From assembly GCA_038087015.1 (NCBI GenBank), contig JASBNA010000096.1:53024-117023 (forward strand): a stretch of DNA of 64,000 bases. Direction: 5' to 3'. Source of the DNA: Cerrena zonata. Its lineage: Eukaryota; Basidiomycota; Agaricomycetes; Polyporales; Cerrenaceae. Under the pieces are notes generated by a model, which did not search any database, was not told the origin of the DNA, and saw only the letters and a list, made by a program, of their open reading frames with translations. A program made the position numbers and the translations under genes. The first letter of the stretch is position 1. Each line of letters begins with the position of its first letter. Positions 57,710-64,000 of this stretch are shown here, piece by piece.

Positions 57710-59638
57710 ATTCACAAGTAGGGCCCGGGTATAGAAGTTGGTTGGGATGATAGTCTGTATCAATGTATGGTGTACGCAAGCCAGCTACGGCGTCTAGTTT
57801 TGGAAAAAGAGAGCCAAATGGTCGGACAAGGTCCCTGCAGTCCTCAGATCAGTGCTGTTGCACCAAATTGAGGTAACTACTCTGATGGATCTGCACAAAC
57901 GATCGAACTATGCCAAGTTGAGGTGTAAAAATGAATAAATGGGATAACTTACAAACAGTGACTCACAGCACGTCAAGCACAGCAACACAGGGTCCACACA
58001 ACGAAATTGACGTATTTGAAGAGGATACACTGGTGCCGCGTTGTAAACATGAGGCAGATTTTCCGGAAATGCAGGGTCTCAGCACTCGACATGCCCCCAA
58101 GGGACCACGAGGATCGGGATCACTATATATTATGTTGCTTGAGATGCGTTTTAGGCGGAGGTTATGGAGGACGCGTACGTACCTACGGTCTTTTAAAATC
58201 TTCCGCCGCGACAGCTCCAAAGCACCCGAGATTCGCGGCGTTAAGCTTGCGCATTGGTAGGCGTCCATATGACCTAGATCGCCGGTATGATATGTTTCTT
58301 GTTTTATGATCCCTGTAAGTATCAACTTGGGACCGATGCAGAATACGGAGGCACAGTGGAACATTGAACTTTAGCACCACAGATAATCTTGAACGATCGG
58401 GTATAATCAGGAGTCAAATGGCATTGACAGGCAGAGATAGAGGACATCTCTAATTGAACACCAAATCATACTTATCAGCGGAGGCGAGAACTTATCGCTT
58501 GAAGAAACTGTGGTCGAGGCGAATAAATGAACAATGGAGGATGGAGTCGAGCGACAAGGGTGCGAGATTGGAAGTGCCGCATGGAATACAGTGGGAAATG
58601 ATAATTCAGCGAAATACTTCGTTATACTTGGTCAGCTGAAGGTAGAAAGACGCTATATGCGTGCGCAGTTCGAAGGTGGACGATAGAGATCATGCTGGTC
58701 CTGGATGGTCGTAACCGGTGGAGGAAATCACGATGCGGAACTTCTGGCTCCGTACTGGAATTATCGGTGGTGAAAATAAACAGTCGGCATTATCGTTCAC
58801 CTAGTGATGAATTTGCCTCAAGCCATGCTCAAAGTGTCTGTCTACAGCTCCGGCCGTGATGGTCAGGGATATGAGTGTGGACCTGTCAATATTCATTTGG
58901 TACTAATAAGTACGGCGAAACTGAGTACGTATCTGTCACGTTCGAGGTAAAGGAGCAGAGATAATGTAATTTGGCAGTGTTCGCGGTCCATGGAGGATAG
59001 CTACATCAATCAAAATACGCGAGATTGTAAGCATGGTGTTGTCAAAACTAAGAATAAATAAATACGTACGACTACCCCACATTCGATTTCATCCTTTCTT
59101 GAGCTTCACTGCCACTCTGCGGAATTACCTTGAAAGATATAATGCGACATCGCCTTCAGTGACGTCGACCATCCTCTTGGTTCGAGCACCAAGTGCCATT
59201 TCTGTTATAACACGCTGCAATTATTTTGAGTTATGGAAGGAAAAATGAATAAGGTCGTGCACATCTTGATTATTGTAAATCTCGAGTTTGTGGCCGGTTG
59301 ACAAATTCGAGGAAGAGGTCATGATGACCAGCGCTCTGTGTAGCGCGTATGGCGGTGTTCAAGGACTTTCTCAAGTGCCTTTGGGTGGGCTCATCAGGAG
59401 GTCCCGCATCGCATGTATTTTGTTTAGATTCGTTCTCAGACAGAGTTTGGAAGGTCTATGACATCGTCCTGTCGTGATCCTTGAGGCCCTGCACTGCCAA
59501 CACATTTCCCTGGACGCATCTTCCCTATACTGGTCCCAACCTGTGAACATCCCCACTCGTGTTGACGTCGTGTCTCTTTTCCATCGATGTTTCTAGGAAT
59601 GTAGAGTCGTGTAGAATCTCGACCGTGCTGATTCCACT
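57710..59638. other. Gene-poor region of 1.9 kb
   Basis: No frame here shows recognisable motifs or convincing splice-linked exons. Frames of about 100-130 codons near 57.9-58.4 kb overlap each other on both strands and look accidental. Confidence 0.5.
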
Positions 59639-61008
59639 ATGTTTAGTGCTGACCAGAACTGCCACATCGTGGGAGGGGATATAACCCGAGATACATGTTC
59701 AACTGATTCTATCCAGCTCCTGTCTATCCCTGCCAAACAGCTCATGTACAACCCCTACTTCAATCAACAATATGAGTTGACCTTTTCTAACGGCCAGCCT
59801 GGAATGGGTGAGCCTTCGGTGAGTCTGACTCATACTCCTTTTCCAGTGGCTCAGTGACTGATCAGTATATAGGACGAACCCTCCGTGGCTTCGCATCCTT
59901 ATTTCCAAAATCATACGCCTGGTCCTACTGATATGTCAGCTCGAGTCAACGCGTATGATGCCTACCTTCCAGTGCTTCAACAAATAGAACTCAAGGAGTT
60001 CGAGGACACAAGCTTTGTACCAAATAGCACTCAGTGCTTTGATTATGGGTTGCCGCCGTTGCCCATATCTGACCAATCTCCTATATCGCCATGGTCGACT
60101 CCGAGCTCTCACTCTCACACATCTATCACGCCGCTGTTGGAGGCGTCGTCATTGTCACCATCGTCCGCTCACTCATCGCCTTTCTCTTACACGTCTTCGT
60201 CTCCATCTCCGTATTTCCCTACTTCTTGTCTGTTTGCACCTCCGAATCCACCACCGGCATCTTCACAGCATTCGCACTTGTCGCCTCCTTATGCCACCCA
60301 CGATCTTTCACCGGCACATTATCCTACTCAGTTTCCTCAAACTGCATTCTATTCGGGTTGTGCACAACAAGGTTCACAGCAGGGCTCACTTCCCATCGGT
60401 GATTCGGGCAATGGTTCGCGCGCCAATACCGACTATCGATTCCTGACTCCCCCTCGTCTGAGAGTACCCCAACGTATAGAAGCAAAAAGTAATGATAGCT
60501 TCCAGGTTGACTTCACAATCGATGGAATCCCGGGGATCCGACTAAAAGACGCTGTCAAGCACATTGACGAGATAGGATTGGATGGCGCTCACGATATGGT
60601 TTTCAGGTCCCAGGGCTCCAGGCAAATATGGCTTGTTCTAACAGTAAGTCATGCAGTGTCCATCAACTTCGTTGACTGAGTGTTAGCTGTATTAGTGGCC
60701 TGGTTATGAGCGAGTGGGCTTATACATACCGGTGCAGGACAACAAAAGCCATCTTACTCGAGCAAAGTTCGCTAACTTGATAAGTGCTAGGTTAGAGAAG
60801 AAGTTGAAATGGCTTTCGGTAAGTATTTGTAGCTAACCATTTCTCGTTCATGAGCTAATAATTTGTGTAGCAACGCAAGATTGCCCCAGAGTTCGCTCCC
60901 TGGAAGATACACCGTAGCGGTATAAGTTTCGACAAGTTATGGCTTGTCTCTGTTAAACTTGCTGCAGCGAATATGTGGGTTGCTGAGCTTGAAGTAGATA
61001 CCGCATAA
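59639..61008 (+). CDS. Unknown family protein M (tandem paralogue of N)
   Basis: 403 aa; exons 59639-59818, 59873-60643, 60696-60818 and 60871-61008, introns 52-54 nt. The N-terminal 230 residues are low-complexity Ser/Pro/His-rich. The C-terminal about 130 residues look globular: VDFTIDGIPGIRLKDAVKHI, SRQIWLVLTWPGYERVGLYI, RAKFANLISARLEKKLKW and FDKLWLVSVKLAAANMWVAE. The same order occurs in gene N next door. There is no membrane segment or signal peptide. I do not recognise the domain; the short N-terminal MFS start and the layout could suit a nuclear protein, but that is a guess. Confidence 0.75.
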
Positions 61009-61726
61009 CGTGGTTAATATGGTCGCGTTATGGGTCTTCTGCTCAAGGGCATCCTCACAGGTTCACGGACTGCCTCCTCTTTCCCGTCTACTCATTTCCG
61101 TCTCACAAGTGTTGTGTGGCTCCTCGTCTCATCTCGATTTGCTACCTTACTTTATCCCTATGTTAACATCCAGTCTGGCTCTCACATCACTTGGCTCATG
61201 CCCACAGGCTCACTAACACGACCTTCCCCGTTATTGATTGCTCTTCTCCTTTCACCGTGCATATCTTCTGAATCCCATTCCTATGTGTACACCCATCTCT
61301 TTTACCCAGTTATTTTATAGCTCAAATTTTGAACTTCGTCTTCTAATTATAATCCTCCATTCAGGTCGAGTGACGTTGAGGCGTCTAGCCCTCCGACGGC
61401 CTTGTACAAGTCAATGAACTAGCGCACACTGGCATTGTCATTGTCTATGAATTTCCATTATCCGCATTGGCCAGTGTATCTGATCATTGACTTTATCTTG
61501 CCAACAACAGCCTTCGGGATATCTAATAGGCATGGGCCGTCGTCTACCATACGATTGTCGACTGTGCGTGTAAACGGTAAGTAAGGAAGCGGCATTGTTT
61601 AACAATTTCATCGAGTTCATTATTGACTACTCATATCCCAGATGTCAAACGTGAACCCCTTATATAACACCACCACAACGTCGTGAGACCCCACTCATTC
61701 CTCCTTTCCTCTCAGACTTCTCTCTC
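61009..61726. other. Intergenic, between M and N
   Basis: About 720 bp. Plus frames at 61,010-61,320 directly after gene M look like 3' UTR. A CT-rich tract precedes the start of gene N. Confidence 0.5.
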
Positions 61727-62605
61727 ATGTTCAGTGATCACCACGCTACTTCTCCTAACTGGAATTCTGTCACTAATATACAACCTATCTCTGTCTCTGA
61801 GCTAGAAGAAGCCATGTTGAATATGGAACTCCAGTCCCCCGAAGTCTCTATTCCACTCATCATTATCACCGATGATACCCACCACAATTATTCACTCCCC
61901 ACAAGCAGGGGAACTCCGTCACAGGCGGCCCATCTGGGTCGATATATGGAACATCGACAAGAGCAAATCTTCGAGGCCCCAGCTTTTGAACAGGCGATTG
62001 AAGAGAATTCTTTGTCGGTGAATTCAGTCCTCGCTCCAGGTGAAACACCACTACGCGTTCCCAACTACATCCCAGGACTATTGTTCACCTGTAATGGGAT
62101 ACCCGGCCTCGATGTATCTCAATTTCTCAACGATCGAAGTATTCTCGACGATGGAGACAAGACTATTCCCTTGACAAGCGAGGTTACTATCGTGTGGAAG
62201 CTTATGGTGAGTTCTTACATACTATAATCACTCGACACACCCTCAACCAGCTGCTTTAAGTACCATAAGTATGAGCCGCAGGTACAGCGTATGCGCCTCA
62301 GTGTATCAACAACATTTGCAGACTTTGCGGAAATTATTTGCAGGAGTTTAGTGGACAGTCACCTGCGTCTATCAACTGAGGTTCGCCATTAACATTCCGG
62401 GTATCACTTAATCGTAACCTAATCCCTTTCGTAGGAACCATCATCTGACTCGGATCCTGCAGACGAACTACAGACAGCCTCTCTCGATAAGTTAATGCTA
62501 CCTAAGATGTGGCTTATTTCATTTGGACGTCTTAATATTGGCACAACTATCTGGGGTGCTGACTGCGAGGTGAACGATGGATCTCTCGGATTCGACTGGA
62601 ACTAG
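61727..62605 (+). CDS. Unknown family protein N (tandem paralogue of M)
   Basis: 256 aa; exons 61727-62206, 62261-62380 and 62435-62605, introns both 54 nt. The N-terminal half is polar with an acidic stretch (SELEEAMLNMEL). The C-terminal half parallels gene M: LLFTCNGIPGLDVSQFLNDR against VDFTIDGIPGIRLKDAVKHI, then EVTIVWKLM, RLSVSTTFADFAEIICRSLV, and LDKLMLPKMWLISFGRLNIG against FDKLWLVSVKLAAANMWVAE. Two introns fall at equivalent places, so the genes arose by duplication. The low-complexity region of M is absent. Function unknown. Confidence 0.75.
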
Positions 62606-63490
62606 GCTCTGAACTTCTAGACTGAGGGTCCTTTCTTCTATGCATGAACCCCTCACAACGAATCGCTGATCTCTCTATGCCTCTATCTATGTTCTCGACT
62701 CATACTATAAGATCACAATCTACTAGTGCATGCCATCCCTCCAGGAATGATAGATCAATCAATTTCTACGCTCGATAGCACAACCTTCTACAACGGCGCC
62801 CATCAGTGACTACCGGTAATAGACCTCGTTTCTTTCAAGCTCAGTACAGCCGGTAACTCGTGTGCAATAATCTACCGCTCAATGAACTTTCTTCACATCA
62901 ATCCATCATGGGCAGAGTCCGGAGATCTCAGCGAGAGCCATGGACTCTGAACGAGGAGGTCCGTAGCATGTGGTGATATCAATCTATCGATTTCATACAT
63001 CCAACGTCAACCATGACAGTGCTTTCGTGATTCCCCATATGTGTATATATGGATCCGAGTACGGTAACTTACCCCGTGTTTCTGTCATGTACACCAGCGA
63101 ACCCTAACAAAGAAACGCCAAGCAAACACGGTTATCAGGGGACTCATACTCTTTCTGTGGCAAAGATGTCTTGTACGCTGATATTTAGGCTGACGGATCT
63201 TAACGGTATGCTTAAGCACGTCATGACACGACCCTTTCTATCTGAACCGCTTCCGACATTTAGGCCTACAAGTTCGGTCAGATGGTCGGGCCAACCGTGA
63301 CTTCACTTGCAGAATTCGACATCGCAATACAGTGGTCAAGACTTCACCTGAGGCTGTTTAACGAAGGCCTGGCAACGCGAAGAATCGACCACCCAATTCT
63401 AGGAGGTCCATCATGATAAATACCTCAACTAGTGGTTCAATTATACTGGACAAATTACTTGTTCTTACGATAGCCCAGGTCCCGAGCTAC
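62606..63490. other. No confident gene
   Basis: About 0.9 kb. A plus frame at 63,049-63,300 (83 codons) lacks recognisable features. Nothing else seen. Confidence 0.45.
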
Positions 63491-63494
63491 AGGC

Positions 63495-63970
63495 CTATTT
63501 CTTGTCGGTGCTATTATCATCCTGACCCTAGTGCACTCTGTGGTTGCATATGGCTATGTCACACAAATAAAGACAGGCGACCAGTATATTCCTGCATGGG
63601 ATGTCTCAAAAGATCTGCAAAAAAATACGTTGTCTACACTATCACGCGTCTTATATATAATCTGTGTTTCATGGTACAGATCCATAGGCAGCCCCTCGTG
63701 TATGTATGACCAGGTCTGGGACGAAGAGTCCCTCGGGGTGAGTTGAATACCTCATTCCTGCTCGAAAACATTGAACTGATGTAATCGAGCGTTCAACAAT
63801 ATCGCATTCCCCGGGGCGTACTCCCTAACGGACCTAGGTATCCACTTCGACCCATATCAAGAAGATGCTGTCGATCAGGTAAGTATTCAATACAACGCTT
63901 TTGTCGATCTCGACTCATTTTATTCTAGACGTACGTTGCACCTGGCGGTCCAGTGTATCCTGGTCTCTAG
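63495..63970 (+). pseudogene. Truncated AA9-like LPMO relic
   Basis: Resembles the two ends of an AA9 lytic polysaccharide monooxygenase, a secreted copper enzyme attacking cellulose. A hydrophobic stretch LVGAIIILTLVHSVVA looks like the end of a signal peptide. It is followed by YGYVTQIKTGDQYIPAWDV, close to the usual mature start HGYV. Later come AFPGAYSLTDLGIHFD (63,783-63,878), an intron 63,879-63,928, and YVAPGGPVYPGL then stop. Defects: no in-frame start codon (a TAG lies upstream), Tyr (TAT, 63,549-63,551) where the copper-binding N-terminal His (CAT) is expected, and a far too short middle lacking the catalytic core. The family call rests on recalled motifs only. Confidence 0.5.
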
Positions 63971-64000
63971 AATTGTGCTCAGGATAGTGATGCGAACCCC

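Noticed and set aside
60015..60446. 143- and 103-codon plus frames inside gene M
   Set aside because: Other frames of the Ser/Pro/His-rich low-complexity part of exon 2. The annotated frame continues into conserved sequence and correct splice sites.
1..64000. CRISPR arrays, bacterial operons and rRNA
   Set aside because: None seen; the intron-rich genes show this is nuclear fungal DNA. tRNA genes were looked for only by eye and none was recognised, so a covariance search could still find one.

Overview
The window is nuclear DNA of a filamentous basidiomycete, most likely an Agaricomycete. The genes carry many short GT-AG introns of about 46-72 nt. Recognisable products are typical of that group: kinases with HGD in place of HRD, a DUF6593 protein, C2H2 proteins with Ser/Pro/Tyr-rich tails, an inositol polyphosphate multikinase, and eIF2A with long low-complexity insertions. 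There is no bacterial operon structure and no CRISPR array.

The left 45 kb is a large direct segmental duplication. Copy 1 (about 1-19,582; its left end lies outside the window) and copy 2 (about 24,608-44,780) carry the same genes in the same order. These are a repeat block R, three-finger C2H2 gene A (minus), about 6 kb without intact genes, a relic of an Mcp1-like (DUF1691) gene, C2H2 gene F (minus), a second repeat block R', an inositol polyphosphate multikinase (plus), a DUF6593 gene (minus) and a decayed S33-type alpha/beta-hydrolase (plus). Between the two copies sits a third, partial and more diverged copy of the middle of the unit (about 19,583-22,900). After it comes a serine-rich minus-strand coding region (about 23.5-24.5 kb). 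Divergence between the copies is mosaic: some stretches are nearly identical, others clearly aged. Several genes survive in one copy and are damaged in the other.

From 45.9 kb the DNA is single-copy and gene-dense. Three paralogous HGD-type kinases (two minus, one plus) are followed by eIF2A, then a better preserved paralogue of the hydrolase with a one-base frameshift near its 3' end. Next come about 2 kb without genes and two tandem paralogues of a family I do not recognise (59.6-62.6 kb). At the right edge is a truncated relic resembling an AA9 lytic polysaccharide monooxygenase.

Only some genes have a clear role: IPMK in inositol phosphate metabolism, eIF2A in translation, the kinases in signalling and the C2H2 proteins probably in transcription. 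The neighbourhood looks like a duplicating, decaying accessory region beside housekeeping genes, not one pathway. All exon models were built by hand from reading frames and splice consensus.
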